Positions 25,192 to 37,689 of a stretch of DNA of 64,000 bases are shown in pieces. Made by a program: the position numbers and the translations under genes. The DNA comes from Enchytraeus crypticus (taxonomy: Eukaryota; Annelida; Clitellata; Enchytraeida; Enchytraeidae): positions 434,001-498,000 of the forward strand of contig CAJHZI010000650.1 of NCBI GenBank assembly GCA_905160935.1, in the 5' to 3' direction. The stretch's first letter is position 1. The number at the start of each line of letters is the position of its first letter. The notes under the pieces were generated by a model. That model worked only from the letters and a program-made list of their open reading frames with translations, made no database searches and was not told where the DNA came from.

Positions 25192-26160
25192 TTCTTCTTC
25201 TTCTAGTGCACTGCCTAACGGCAATTCCATGTCATATAACTCTTCCAACTAATTCTATCGTCGGCCTTCCTTTTTATCTCTATATATAATTTGTATCAAA
25301 ATTATTGTAACATGAGATTTTGGATGAAATCATCCAAAATCTCATGTCTTGATCTTTCTCTAACTCTTCTCCTTTGAATTCTTCCTTCTATTACATTATT
25401 TTACAAATCATCCTCCCTATAATATATCCTATCCCGCTATTCTTGCTATTTCTTGTCACATTTAATAACTGTCTATCTGTAACGACTCTTCCAGAACTTC
25501 TTCATTTGCAATTTTGTCAGTCCAACTAATCTTTTCCATCCGTATTCATTACCACATTTTCAAGGTGCCTCAAGTTTCCTAATATCTTCTTGCTTTAATG
25601 TCCAAGTTTCACATCCGTACAGAAGTGTCGAACACACCAATGTTTTCAAAATATAATATCTCTGCGTTTTTCCCTGTGCCTTTTGTTAGTAGTTCTTTTC
25701 TCTTTACGAAAGCCTCTTTCGCATGTGCAATTCTATATTTTATTTCCGTGTCACACTTTCCATCATCCGTAATGGTGTGGCCCTACAACTTGAAGCTTCT
25801 TACCTGTTCCCATCGCATATTATGCAGTGCAATATTTACATCCTTATGATTCCTAAACACTCTCATAACCATTGTGTTCTTTATATTAATCTTCATGCCA
25901 TATCTCAATGCTTTAGCAATCAGACCATCCATAACCATTTGCTATCCTATATCATGTGTATATCTCTTTCATATATTTCTATTTTATATTGCAATCCTAT
26001 TTTATTTTACATCACTACTAGTAAGCATACTTTGATCATCTGCACACATAACATCTTTCATCAATTTTCTCCAATTTCTCTTTCATCAATTTCTCCAATA
26101 GTTATTCCTTCCTCAAAATATTCCATCTCCTCAACCATTTCAACCTCGTCATAGAGATTA
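25192..26160 (-). mobile_element. LINE-B (diverged subfamily) including RT catalytic box
   Basis: The longest LINE copy. On the minus strand the complement of 26036-26055 reads a CADD box, equivalent to the YADD/FADD catalytic motif of reverse transcriptase. It is followed by thumb-region remnants and the same C-terminal domain as LINE-A (KISWT, the RIGYI-like segment, degenerate). Many frame breaks. The 3' end runs into (GAA)n and then a (TA)n tract. Confidence 0.75.
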
Positions 26161-26394
26161 AACACTAGTATTGAAATACTCTCAAACATACTTTGCTCAA
26201 ATGCAAGTATGTCTTGAAGTGTACAGTACAGATATTTGGCCGGACGACTTTACCAAGTCAGTGATGATATCAATTTCCAACAAAAAGTAATACTGTGGAG
26301 TGTTCAGAACAATCAGTTTACCTCATGCATCGAAGATAATATTAAAGGTAAATAATCGCATTCAGTCGAAAGCAGATATGATACTGAGCAAGAC

Positions 26395-26700
26395 ACAATT
26401 TAATTTTAGGAAAGGATGCGGCACAAGAGAAGCAATAGGGGTAATGAGAGTTCTTTGAGAAAGAAACTTAAGATATGGAAATGACGTTTTTGAATGCTTT
26501 GTGGACTTTGAGAAGGCTTTTGACGGGACTGATTGGACAACGATGATGAATATCTCGAGAAAAGAATATGAATTGACTGGAGAGCTAGAAGACTAATTTT
26601 AAACCCACTCATATGTGGACATGAAGAGACAAGCGGAAGGCAGAGAAGAGTGGAGGCGTTATGTATCAAGGACCAGCCAGTAGGCAGTGCATAAGACAGA
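26395..26700 (+). mobile_element. LINE reverse-transcriptase fragment joined to LINE 3' end
   Basis: Plus strand reads FNFRKGCGTREAIGVMRVL, a stop, then DVFECFVDFEKAFDGTDW: the RT domain motifs FRKGRGTRDAI and F-x-D-x-EKAFD. After about 26580 it jumps to the 3' end (cactcatatgtgga...gcagtgcata) and (GA)n, so the middle is deleted. Confidence 0.85.
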
Positions 26701-27970
26701 GAGAGAGAGAGTGTGTGTGAAATACAACATCCTTGTCTAACCCTGTCATATTTCATCCTCCTCAAAGAACTATTGCTGGATTTTGACTATGCCTTTCTGA
26801 AGTCACTGACATCATCCTTGTATGAGGAAACGGACGTTAAACCTTTATTACTATTTTATTATTATTTATATACAAATTTAAAATCAAACTTCTATCTCTC
26901 CAATCAACTCTTATCCTCCTCAAAATGTTTAACATCATTACCAGGTTTTAGGTTTAATACCACATAATATGGTAAATATAACGGTCTAGGAGAGACTTGC
27001 CGTTTAAATTTAAAGAATTTTAGAAATAGTCTCTACAGTATCTCTGATTAATTTTACAAAATGTAACAATGTTTTAGAAAATTATTTTCACCGCGCAGTA
27101 ATAAAAATCAAATATAAATCATGCTCTTTTGCATGGTTATCATATCTCTCGGCACTGATTTAAGCCTTTTGATTACTTGAATTAAATAAGGTGGATACTA
27201 ACATTGCATGTAGGCCTAACAGTTACACTCTATGTAGCCCTTGGCCATTTTCAATCGGCGGACCTATTCAGAGGCGTTGTAAGCCAATTGAAGCATTGCA
27301 CTGATACATTCACCACAGAACACTCATATACATATATTCTATGCTTATACTACAAAGTTGAACTGAAAGCTAATACAGTATAGTATCAGTATCTTTTGTT
27401 CAGCTAATTAAGTATCAGCTAATCTAACTATCTTCTTCGATTGACGAAGTATAGAACGATTTAAATTATTTCATACGTTTTCAATAACAGACTAATTAAT
27501 CAATGCAGATCATAGAGCTGAAATTCATCAATTTCATTTTACGATAATTTAGATTTCACAAAATATTTTTAAAAAAACCCTGTATAATCTTTGTATATAA
27601 ACTTTTAAAATGCTTAAAATTATCTTATAATTTCACAAAATACATGTAGATATAATAATTTTTTTTTTTTTTTTAAATTCAATAAAACAACAACTTAACT
27701 AATAGTGTAGTCATAAGGAAAGTTGCCTTAGCAAAATAGTAGGCCTACAGCAGGAATATTCTAAAAATATATATAGTAATGCAGTAGTGCTATCATTATT
27801 ATCGCCCAATGTGTCACATAAGGATATGAGGCAATGAAAATATGAGAAGAATCCAGAGTAATTCAGCCAACATGGTTGCTTGTAAATATTGTATTTGTAT
27901 GTGTATTTGCAATTTGCGAAACTATAATTCCGTTGCTCCCAAAAAAGTCGCGCAACGCAAGTATACTTTC

Positions 27971-28101
27971 GGCTGGAGCCAGTGGCGAAGTCGGTAAGAT
28001 ACTCGACCGCGGATCAGTAGATACGGGTTCAAATCCTGGACTCGCCCGTCACTGCCATCGCTTTCGAGTGAGGAAAAGTTTACCTTAGCTTTAGCTTTTT
28101 T
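27971..28101 (+). mobile_element. tRNA-derived SINE copy 6 (best preserved)
   Basis: ggctggagccagtggcgaag head; A box TGGCGAAGTCGG and B box GGTTCAAATCC are both close to the tRNA consensus. The conserved tail ends ttagcttttttaaa. This is the reference copy for the family. Confidence 0.88.
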
Positions 28102-28570
28102 AAATGTAACACTACACTGCTTAAATTTCATTCACACAAGTTATATGAGAGCTAAATACTATTAATATACGCAAAGTACCGATTAATCGACTAATTAGCA
28201 CACGATTTATATTTTCAGACAGAGATGCCGTAATGTTATATGTGTAAATAAATTACCAATTGATTATGCAGAAGCAATAATTATTTGGTCAAAAAGCGTA
28301 TGTTTGTTCAAAATGCCTTGATGCAAAGTTTATCTATGAACATTCGCAAACGTCATTCTTTGTGTATCAAATTATTGAATTTGATACTGTATGTTGTAAA
28401 ACACCTTACTGAATATATAATCCGGTCGGTTTGTTTCTAAATAATTATTGATATTACGGTGCATTTAAATATTGTGTTGAGCGCCTTCGGTAAATTATTT
28501 CACTCTAAAATAATAATTAAAAATTCGAAATTGCATATAAACTACAAGTGCATATATGTATATATATGTG

Positions 28571-28629
<59 letters not shown>

Positions 28630-29059
28630 GAGATCAATTAAGTTAAAAACCGGAACATCTTAACTTAATGCAATACAGATATAAAATTTACCTGAAGAAC
28701 ATTCGAAGCTTGCTACTGTGAGAGAAGCCGGCAAGTTTTATTCCGCTACTGCGGACAAATCACCCATTACCTTTCAACGTACTGTCTAATGAATTGTCAG
28801 GAAGGAACTGCGACGAGAAAGCTGCCTGGATGTTATACTAGCTTGACAACACCCGGTTCATCCATAGTAGAAAGTGAACATGCAGAATATTATGCTACAC
28901 ATTATACAATCATGTAGGTGTTAGTATAGATAATAAATATGACTGAGTCATATTATGCAATTGAATATGTTGCGTCTACATGTTATTTGTGGTAAAAAAG
29001 AAATGATGGAATGGAAATATGAATATGTGAAACTAAGTTTGAGTGTTGAGGAGATTTAG
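28102..29059. other. No gene recognised
   Basis: Unique AT-rich DNA apart from the TA tract at 28556. The stretches 29311-30258 and 30546-31507 are also empty except for a GA tract at 29518-29560. Confidence 0.55.
28556..28630. repeat. (TA)n tract
   Basis: TA run with tgta interruptions. Confidence 0.95.
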
Positions 29060-29310
29060 GATAGGTTGGCAAAGTCGAGATTGAGATGGCATGGGCATAT
29101 TGTGAGAGAGGCAGATGAGGATGCAGTAAAAAGAGTTTGGAAGGAAAAGCTGTTGAGTTACAGAGATGAAGATCACAACTGACGTGGGATGCGGTGATTA
29201 AGAGGAAGATAAAAAGTAGGGGATTGACTGACGATATAACAAAGATGAATGGAGAAGGTCTATTCGTATCCCGATCCTAGTTAAACTGTGATTCGTAGAA
29301 AGATGATGGC
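29060..29310 (+). mobile_element. Second LINE family (LINE-G), 3' portion
   Basis: Reads LAKSRLRWHGHIVREADEDA and VKRVWKEKLL, then broken frames and a 3' end atggagaaggtctattcgta with tcccgatcctagttaaactg, then gatgatgg. The WHGHIVR segment is the LINE C-terminal counterpart of WIGHILR in LINE-A. Confidence 0.7.
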
Positions 29311-30256
29311 GGTACACTTTGCTCTATAGATTTCATTTAGATCGGAATCAGTTAATTATTATCTATTTTGTACAATTTAATATAATGCGAATACATGTAT
29401 TCAATGTTACATATTGGAGATATGTATCCAGTCAATATCATGACAATGTAAACGACTGCAGGTAGAGAGAGATTTTGCTGCAGGAAGAATATATGCACGG
29501 AAAGAAATTATAGGGAGAGGAGAGAGAGAGAGAGTGTGAGAGAGAGTAAGAGAGAGTCAAGAACAAAAGATACAAAGATATCAGAGAGAAATGCGTGTGT
29601 AGATCGCTCATTACATTCACTTACGTAATTATATTGTGCTACTTAAATGTTTCAATATATATCCATTGCAATTTTCAATATTCAATCTCAAATAATGAAA
29701 TTTGTTGGTAGTTCCGCCTGCTCGCCTTGGTTATGAGCTGTTTACTGTATTGTATATACATGATTTAAGGGTTAGGCATATAACTGAAGTTATTCAGTTA
29801 GGTCTAGACTAATTTCTATACTGTGTGAAATACGTAACGCACAATAGTAATTTGCAATATTATAAAATTCGTACTATAATACAATACGAAATATATAATA
29901 GTAATGTACAATACAATACGAAATATATAATAATAAGTTGCGTTACGGTTACACCAATTTCAATATTTAATTTACAGCGAATATTTATCTTTCCGTTAAT
30001 ACACTTTTGTGCGATCTTAATGATATTATAACGGTATTTCATAGCACTGAAGAATTGATCAATAGTTCACAGTGTGTAGCGTATTAGGTGAATACGATAC
30101 GTGTTTATATTTCACAAAAATTTCGACAAAACAATAATAATAATGCATACTACTGCAGGGATAATTTAACAAAGTCTGAAACAGATAATCTAGTCAGAAA
30201 ATTTACTCTTCTTCCACGATACTGACTACATAGGGGGTTAATCAGAGTAGTCTATA

Positions 30257-30258
<2 letters not shown>

Positions 30259-30311
<53 letters not shown>
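30259..30311. repeat. (TA)n tract
   Basis: Pure TA run. Confidence 0.95.
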
Positions 30312-30312
<1 letters not shown>

Positions 30313-30454
30313 TTTCTTTTTACCCATCTTGTGTCAGGATTGCTTTAGAATTGAACACCAGTTGAACTGAAGGTGTCGTAAAAGGCTACAGAACGCTAAG
30401 ATTCAAACCGAATTCAGAAAGGAAATTCGGTTAGTGAGAACTCTAGAAATTGCT

Positions 30455-30545
30455 ACAACAAAATTCTATAAAGAATGGAAAGAAAAAAAATTCTATTTGT
30501 ACTCCGACCCTAGATAAATTGAAATTTAAGAGAAGAAGATGATTA
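30455..30545 (+). mobile_element. LINE-G 3'-end remnant
   Basis: agaatggaaag..., tactccgaccctagataaat and gaagaagatgattatgat follow the LINE-G 3' end. Confidence 0.5.
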
Positions 30546-31507
30546 TGATAAATATCCTTTCTGACACTATCAGCTAAGGTACGTCGATGGCTTGCTCTTT
30601 AGAGAATGTGACTGCTGGCTCTATATACAGGAATATTTACCTTAGGCTCATCATTTGATATAACACTAGAGTGATAAAATGTGTTGTAAACACCTGAGAT
30701 ATACAAAATGTTTATTTCAAGTAAATGAATAAAATGACCAAAAGAAATGCCAGATATTTTTAACTCACATTAATTAATTTGTCATAAAAAGTGTATTTTA
30801 GGAAATATCTGGAAGTTGATTTTATTGCTTCTTCAGCTGAGTCTTGAAATTGAGTGCACTATTAATAGACAGCTTCTGTACATTAATTATTAATATGAAA
30901 TTAATAATATATTATTAAGCCAATGAACTTATTAAATTTAACAATAAAATCTTCGTTTGAATCCATTGCCTATAAATAGCAATACATTTTTGAAATTATT
31001 TCTGTAAAGCGATTTTTTATAAACCTTTATATATTACATTTTCGCTGACAGATGCCAGGTAGTATATCTTCCTCATAGCCGTTTAGAAATAGTCATACGA
31101 TGCAAAGTTGCAATTTGTCACTAAATCAAGGGCGCCAGTTGTTCAGTAAATTATTTACTAACTGCTTTCCAGTCCCTAGCAAGTCCTAGTAGCCGTGAGA
31201 AATGATGCGAACCTATCCGAGTCTCATCCGGGGAAAATATGTGAAGGTTATTTAGTTTTCCTCGAAATGGGCATCGAGTGACTTCGAGGCATTAAGTCAA
31301 CAATCGAAGTTAAAAATCAAACAATTTGTTATTTACTACAGTAAATTTGTAAAATAAATACTGAAATTTAGCATCAATTTTATGTAGATAAAAGGGTGGG
31401 AAAACGAAAAACTATTGCACTAAGTTTGTTAATAAATTAGTATTTAAAATGTAAAAAATGCATTGTAAGTCAACTAGTCCATGTACATGTATGTAAATAT
31501 ACAGTAA

Positions 31508-31557
<50 letters not shown>

Positions 31558-31608
31558 TATATATATATACATATATATATGTATATATATACATGTATAT
31601 ATACATGT
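31508..31608. repeat. (TA)n tract with tacatgtata
   Basis: TA run ending in palindromic tatacatgtata words. Confidence 0.93.
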
Positions 31609-31694
31609 ATACCTAGGTTTCAAACACCCCACAGCGATAAAGACTGCAAAAACGTTAGTGTGAACTTCTGTACGATTATGAAAATTGTGAAATA

Positions 31695-32094
31695 TTGACT
31701 TTAAGAAAGGAGGATAGGCCTGTTAGGAAACTAGAAGCAGTCGAAATGTGGCTATAGAGTAAAATGGAGAAGAACAGATGAACTAACAAAATTATGAAAT
31801 AATATATGCTAATTAGGATTGGGATAAATAGACAATTAGAAGATATCATACGGAATAGAAAGAAGAACTGGATACCATGCAGGGCCTACTGGAGGGTATA
31901 CTAAAAGAGGTAATTGATGGAAGCACGGAAGGAAGAAAGGTTAGAGGAGGACCGAAACTTGGACAATAGCTGATTTGATATCTAGTTCATATGATGATAT
32001 ACAAAGACAGGTAGGGGATTGAAATATATGAAGGAGTTGGCCTACATGCCATGTACCTGCAAATAGGCAATTACCTGCAAATAGGCAACTAAGA
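31695..32094 (+). mobile_element. LINE-B 3' portion, degraded
   Basis: ttgactttaagaaaggagga, aggaaactagaagcagtcga and gagggtatactaaaagaggt follow the LINE-B order to a duplicated cctgcaaataggcaa end, then a (TA)n tract. Confidence 0.65.
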
Positions 32095-32204
32095 TATATA
32101 TATATATAATATATACATGTATATATATATAATATTATATATATATATACATTCTTATGATCAACTTACATGTTTATATTATATATACACTGTATATACA
32201 TTCT

Positions 32205-32305
32205 TAAGATCCACTCCAATATGGGCATGAAGAGAAAGATGGAAGATAGAGAGGAGTAGAGGCGTTATATACCATGGACCTGCCAGGAGGCAGTGCACTA
32301 TGAGA
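32205..32305 (+). mobile_element. LINE-A 3'-end fragment
   Basis: cactccaatatgggcatgaa through ccatggacctgcc...gcagtgcactatgagagag; about 100 bases of the 3' end. Confidence 0.75.
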
Positions 32306-32319
32306 GAGTGATATCTATA

Positions 32320-32455
32320 CATTAGAATTCTACCGAAAGTAAAAGTTGGGTTTCGACCGTAACCGAAAACATATCGAAAATTAAAATTACTTTTTGGCCG
32401 AAACCTAGACCGAAAGATTAACGCATCGTTCGGCCGAAATCGAAACACTTTCAAT
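32320..32455. repeat. Irregular ccgaaa-word repeat
   Basis: accgaaagt, accgaaaac, tcgaaaat, gccgaaacc, accgaaaga, gccgaaatc and tcgaaacac occur within about 130 bases. The Phe/Arg-rich minus frame is an artefact of this. Confidence 0.5.
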
Positions 32456-32479
32456 GCATTCATTATTACACAAAATGCC

Positions 32480-33280
32480 TACACTACAAGCTAACAAGTG
32501 TTCGCGAAAGAGTGGTAATGGTAGTTTATTTCTATATTTATTATAGACTTACAGAAACGTAGCAGACCTAAGAATCAGTGATTATTCTAGACTATCGACA
32601 CTGCTTTTAAGTGCTTAATTATAGATGATTATATATAAAACATTCTCTAAGTTACATAAAAACACTTAATAATGAAATTTAATAAAGTACTGCTTTAAAG
32701 TAAAAAGGTAATTAACTATTTATAGCTAAAACTACGTTTATTAGCTTTATACTTTCCTACTTATTGCAGTGAATAAGGATCCAAACGATGGTTTGTAAAA
32801 TTCAGTTGTTGAATCCGAACAAAAAAAATTTATTATCTAGAAAAAAAATTTCCACATTCTCTCCCAGAAGATTGCTTCGACGATCGGCATACAGCTGCCT
32901 GGCTGCACTGCACAGTAAAATGTTAATAGATGTGTTAATTGTCATTACACACATTTGAGGCCCAGGACAAAAGCAAAGTAGATATGGTGTACTATTATCA
33001 CATACTTACAAAATATGTATGTTTATTATTTTACACACTCTGCCACTAGGAAGACGATTACTCCATGACTCAAGCCAGAAATCAATTTATGGCTGGCACA
33101 GCCTTGCGGTCTCCAGTGAATCCCAGGCGTGAAGCTGTCAGAATAAAATAAGCTTCCAAGGAATCTGATCACTTAATTGATAGCTAATTGACGATCAGAC
33201 GTAATTATACTTGACCAGAGCATGGCCAATAGCATGCACTGGTCAAGCTCAAGGCCAAGTCAAAATATTCAATTATTCTG
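32480..33280. other. No gene recognised
   Basis: Unique DNA. 33769-34202 and 34268-35204 are also empty. Confidence 0.55.
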
Positions 33281-33400
33281 AAAAAAAGTTAAAAAGTTAA
33301 TGTTAACGTCAGTTTCCTCACTTGAAAGCGACGTCAGTGATGGGCGCGCCCAGTACTTGAACCCCGCACATACTGATCCGCTGTCGAATAATTTACTATG
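33281..33400 (-). mobile_element. tRNA-derived SINE copy 7 (partial)
   Basis: Tail and B-box complement (ttgaaccccgcac) are present; the head past the ctgatccgctgtcgaa stretch is lost. Confidence 0.78.
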
Positions 33401-33569
33401 CACGTAGGATTAGGCCTACATAAGCTAAAATTTCTGTAAGTTATTCCATTTTACGTCTTGAAGAGGAACCGTTCAGGCTTCTGACCGTACATGTGGCTAA
33501 TTGTTGACCACGATCAGTTGTTTAGTTGACCGTTTGAAGAGAAGGTCTTTGTGCTTCTGAACTTGTATA

Positions 33570-33697
33570 ATATTATATATATATATATAAACCTGTATGT
33601 ATATACATAGTATATATATATTAAAAATCTAGATATATTATATTCATGTGTATATATGTGTATATATACTGTATATATATATATACTCTGTATATAC

Positions 33698-33747
<50 letters not shown>

Positions 33748-33768
33748 GCATACATACATACATACTTG
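33570..33768. repeat. (TA)n tract ending in (TACA)n
   Basis: Several TA runs and catacatacatac. Confidence 0.93.
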
Positions 33769-34202
33769 TATACATTGTATTGGCTATAGGCGCTAACATT
33801 TATAATCCATATTTGTAGTGCCCGTAGAACGTTGTAAGATAATTGATATGCACTTAGATGTTAGTAGATTATTAGACAAATATTAAACTTAATAGATCTG
33901 TCGTAAGAAAATAAGCATTAGATCTGGCTCTAATATTTGAGAACTAAAAAACTGCAATTCGTAAATTATTGAGCGATAAAATAATTCATATTCATCCATG
34001 TACATGTAAATTATAATGCTCTTTGGATAATTTTCATTGTCCTCCTTCTTCTCCTCTCTGTTCCTCTCTCATATTGTCCTCAGTCATTATTTCTCCCTCC
34101 TTCTCTCTCACTCTTCTCTATCCCTCTGTCACCTAATCTCTCACCTTAATCGATGCTGTTGTCGCAAGAACTTGTTTTCTTACAAGAGTGTCTTCTAATC
34201 GC

Positions 34203-34267
<65 letters not shown>
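34203..34267. repeat. (CT)n microsatellite
   Basis: Pure CT run of about 64 bases; the surrounding open frame is an artefact. Confidence 0.95.
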
Positions 34268-34268
<1 letters not shown>

Positions 34269-35204
34269 ATACGGCCTCGAACTCTCATCTGAGTGGTGCA
34301 CGTGTCTTTGTTCCCTCACAGATCAATTCTTTGACTCTCACCACCAGCTCAGCAGAGATCGATATTCTTTTACCTTATTTTATTGTGCAATTAGAGACAT
34401 TTTAAATCAGGGGTTTAAAAATATAATTTCCCTGAAATTAAAATCAGGGAAGGTTTACTGATGGAATACACAGAGATGTGACGAAATGAGAAGGAATGAA
34501 TATTGTTGGGTATAGTTTTTCGCTATAGTCCTAATTCATCCCGTAATTTGTTTTGGTACATAAATTGTAGAAACTGTGAATGGTAAAGATTCAAATCATC
34601 TGAAAAGATGAACGAATTGAGTTTTGAACATCTACTTCTAGCGGGCTCCAGGACCGGGTCACCTAAATGCACAAATAATTTAAAATCAATAATATTTTAT
34701 AGCAAATAAATATATTTCACACAAATTCACAGCAATCTTTACAGATTTTAAATTGTAATTATATTGCAAATGCATATTATTGAAATCAATGCTGTCGGAA
34801 GTTTCGGATGACGTATTTTACCGAATTTATCGAATAGGACTTGAGTAGTATTTTTATTCTCGAAGCTTCTATTAACGCTTATTAAATTCATAAAGATTGC
34901 CTTGTTAACACGTTTTGAGGTTCCACGACAATTTCTATAGAAAATGTTACACGTAAAAATTCTTAATTCAGAAAACACTGACATTTTAATATGGCAAAAA
35001 CCTATTAGTTAGTTAAAGCGCTCAATACTGAAAGCAGTGAGAACAATTAGGATATTTAAACAATTTTCTTGCTAGATTTTTGTTAAAGAGTGGCTTATAG
35101 ATAGGCCTAGATCTTTTCAATTAAAAAAGGATAATTCAATAATATGAGAAAGTATTAACAGCCTAGCTATTATTATTTTCATGTTTAATCCGTCGCTTCT
35201 CTCT

Positions 35205-35472
35205 CTCTCTTAGTACATTGCCTACTGGCAGGTCCATGGTATAGGCCTATAACGCCTCCACTCTTATCTGTCTTGCGCTTTCCTCTTCATTTCCACATAC
35301 GAGCGGGTCTTTAAATCATCTAATATACCTAATCTCGGCCTGCCCCTGCCTCTTTTCCTTCCATTCTACCATCTGTGACCTCTATTAATAGACCTTCCCC
35401 CTTAGAATGTGTCCTATCCAACTCTTCTTCCTATTTCTTAATAAATAATACATTTTTCAACTGTCTATCTGT
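35205..35472 (-). mobile_element. LINE-A 3' portion
   Basis: Starts in (CT)n, then the complement of the 3' end (tgcctactggcaggtccatgg), and extends to tttttcaactgtctatctgt, as in the 12771 copy. It is interrupted by an inserted taggcctat near 35244. Confidence 0.85.
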
Positions 35473-35885
35473 ATGGGGGCATTCATTTTTGTCGTGATAT
35501 ACTATTCTTTTCGTGGGGTTATGCTTTTGGCGAGGTGGGCCCCTGTGTCTTCCTCAGCTTTGACTAACATTTACAGGGCAGGAGCGTCATTCCCTGAGAA
35601 AACAATCCTGTTTACCCATCCGTCTCTTGACGTGCCGAAAATCCCTATGCGGGGTCGACACGGAAGGAACTAAATAAGAAATTAAACAGTACGGTCGGCT
35701 ATCCATCGGTCTAATACCACCAAGTGTGCACTATGTTTTTATTAGCCCCTCGGAAGAGAAAAACTAACTTCACAAAGCAGTTTGGAATTCGCGACCTCGT
35801 GTTCGAGAGGCGATCTCTACTACTGCGTCACGAAACGTTCCGTTTTATTTGTTAAATATTTATATCGCTTTTTATTCATTTCATT
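35473..35885. other. Unassigned block after LINE-A copy
   Basis: Less AT-rich. A 66-codon plus frame has no recognised domain. Near 35770-35835 the minus strand has a tRNA-like word pair (gacgcagtagtagagatcgc ... ggtcgcgaattcc) suggesting another tRNA-derived retroelement. Confidence 0.35.
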
Positions 35886-35920
<35 letters not shown>

Positions 35921-35945
35921 GCATCATCATCATAATCATCAGCAT
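35886..35945. repeat. (ATC)n microsatellite
   Basis: Nearly pure catcat tract; may be a LINE-G tail whose body is lost, as at 36720-36788. Confidence 0.9.
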
Positions 35946-36719
35946 CATCGTTTTTTAAATTATTTTATTTATCTATTCATCACATCATACAGAATTCTGA
36001 TAAACATATATTATGTGCATGCACACAGAAAGTTCAGCCATACATGTAAGAGTGATCGGTAATGAAGGCCGTGACGGCACTAACATATAGGCCTACCGGT
36101 TGCTCAATTAATAAATGCAAAGTGTAAATGTAGCGAATAAAAATAAAACAGAAAGTTAAGGATATCTCATACAATATGAACGTTTACAAATATAAATGTT
36201 ACAAATTCACTAGTTAGAAAGAAAAGAATATCTAGTATCGAAATAAATATTTGCTATAGATCTATGTATCCAGGTTATTGAGTAGATTTTTGAAATTTAC
36301 ATAGACTAGATTTGTATAAATCTCTCTTAAAAGCATTTAATGAAGAAGCCATGACAATGCTAGACGGCAGGCAGTTCCCAGATTTTATACATCTATTTCT
36401 AAAATAACGCTGAGCATTATACAAAAAGGTATTTAAATTTAAGGTTGCACCATTATTACGAGTGATTCCTTGTTTAATATTAAAACTCATCACAAGGCAA
36501 GTCGATCATACAATTCATAATTTTATAGTATGTACATACATTAAACTTTAATATCGAAGGTCGCTCAAGCCATTTAATTGCTTGGTAAACCTTCCTTTGA
36601 CTGATTCGATGAAATCAATGTCATATTTACGATAAGGTGACCAGAGGTTCGAACAATACTCCAGAGGGCCTGACAAAGACTGTAAACGCTATGAAGAGTA
36701 ATTTCTTATCTTTGGATTT

Positions 36720-36830
36720 AAAACAATTAATAATAATAAACAAATAATAATCATCATCATAATCGTCGTCATCATCATCATCATCATCCCTTGAATCCCA
36801 GTTTAACTGAGATCGGGATTAGTGCTACCC
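36720..36830 (-). mobile_element. LINE-G 3' end with (GAT)n tail
   Basis: Complement of cccagtttaactgagatcgg (36797-36816) followed on the minus strand by a GATGAT tract that forms the tail (36720-36788 on the plus strand as ATC repeats). Confidence 0.6.
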
Positions 36831-37402
36831 CTCATTGGGAAATTTCCCAAGACCTTGGGAAATTTCAATTGATCATGGGAATGAAATCCAAGATTGTGAA
36901 TCTTGGAAATCTGTTGACAGAAAATTTTAAACTGAAAATTCGATTTCTCTTGATAAGCTTGTGAAAGAATTGTGTATTCAAATCCGCAAAGGTATTTCAT
37001 CTTTCGTCTAAGATTGTTAAAATAATTATGTCGCAATTGTCTATCTTGGAAGTAAATGAAGCTCCGCTTAGAGGTCGCAAAAATGAAGTCAGTCATTCCG
37101 CTTACTAATCAGTTTGAAACGCTTGTTCATGAAATTGAACAGGACATTTTACAAGAATAGTGGCTAGAGCATTGTCGAATGCAAAGATATATAATGGAAT
37201 ATACATTATGAACATTTCTTCTTTTTAGCTGAATTTTGCAATTATTTGCAGATGGGAATAACGTGCCCAAGTTTGGGGTGTTAATTGTTAAAGTTTATGT
37301 TTTATGTTTGGCTTATTATAATTGTCACATTCGTCTTCATATTTAGAAAGAGTATTCTAACAAGTCAATACTGTGAAGGCAACTAGGCTATAACCAATAT
37401 AT

Positions 37403-37680
37403 TATCATCTTCTTCTTTTTCGCATTAGTCCCAGTTTAACTAGGGTCGGGATACGAATGGACCTTCTCCACTCCTCTTTGTCCTATACCATATGACAGTC
37501 TCTTTCATTCGTTTTAGAAAATTTGTGTAGTAATTTCTGGAGCCTAGGCGCTCACCAATCGAACGAATGCCTTTTCTGACGGTGGTTTGGATCTTTGTGC
37601 TTTAATTATCTTCTAAGACACGTGCAGTCACCGGTTGGTCTATGCTTCTAACAACGTGGACACAACACGGGAAATGAATA
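37403..37680 (-). mobile_element. LINE-G 3' portion
   Basis: cccagtttaactagggtcgg and gatacgaatggaccttctcc on the plus strand are the complement of the LINE-G 3' end; (GAA/GAT) tail at 37403-37420. Confidence 0.65.
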
Positions 37681-37689
37681 TAGCTAACA

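Noticed and set aside
34153..34461. 102-codon plus frame
   Set aside because: Half of it is a (CT)n tract; no domain or splice context.
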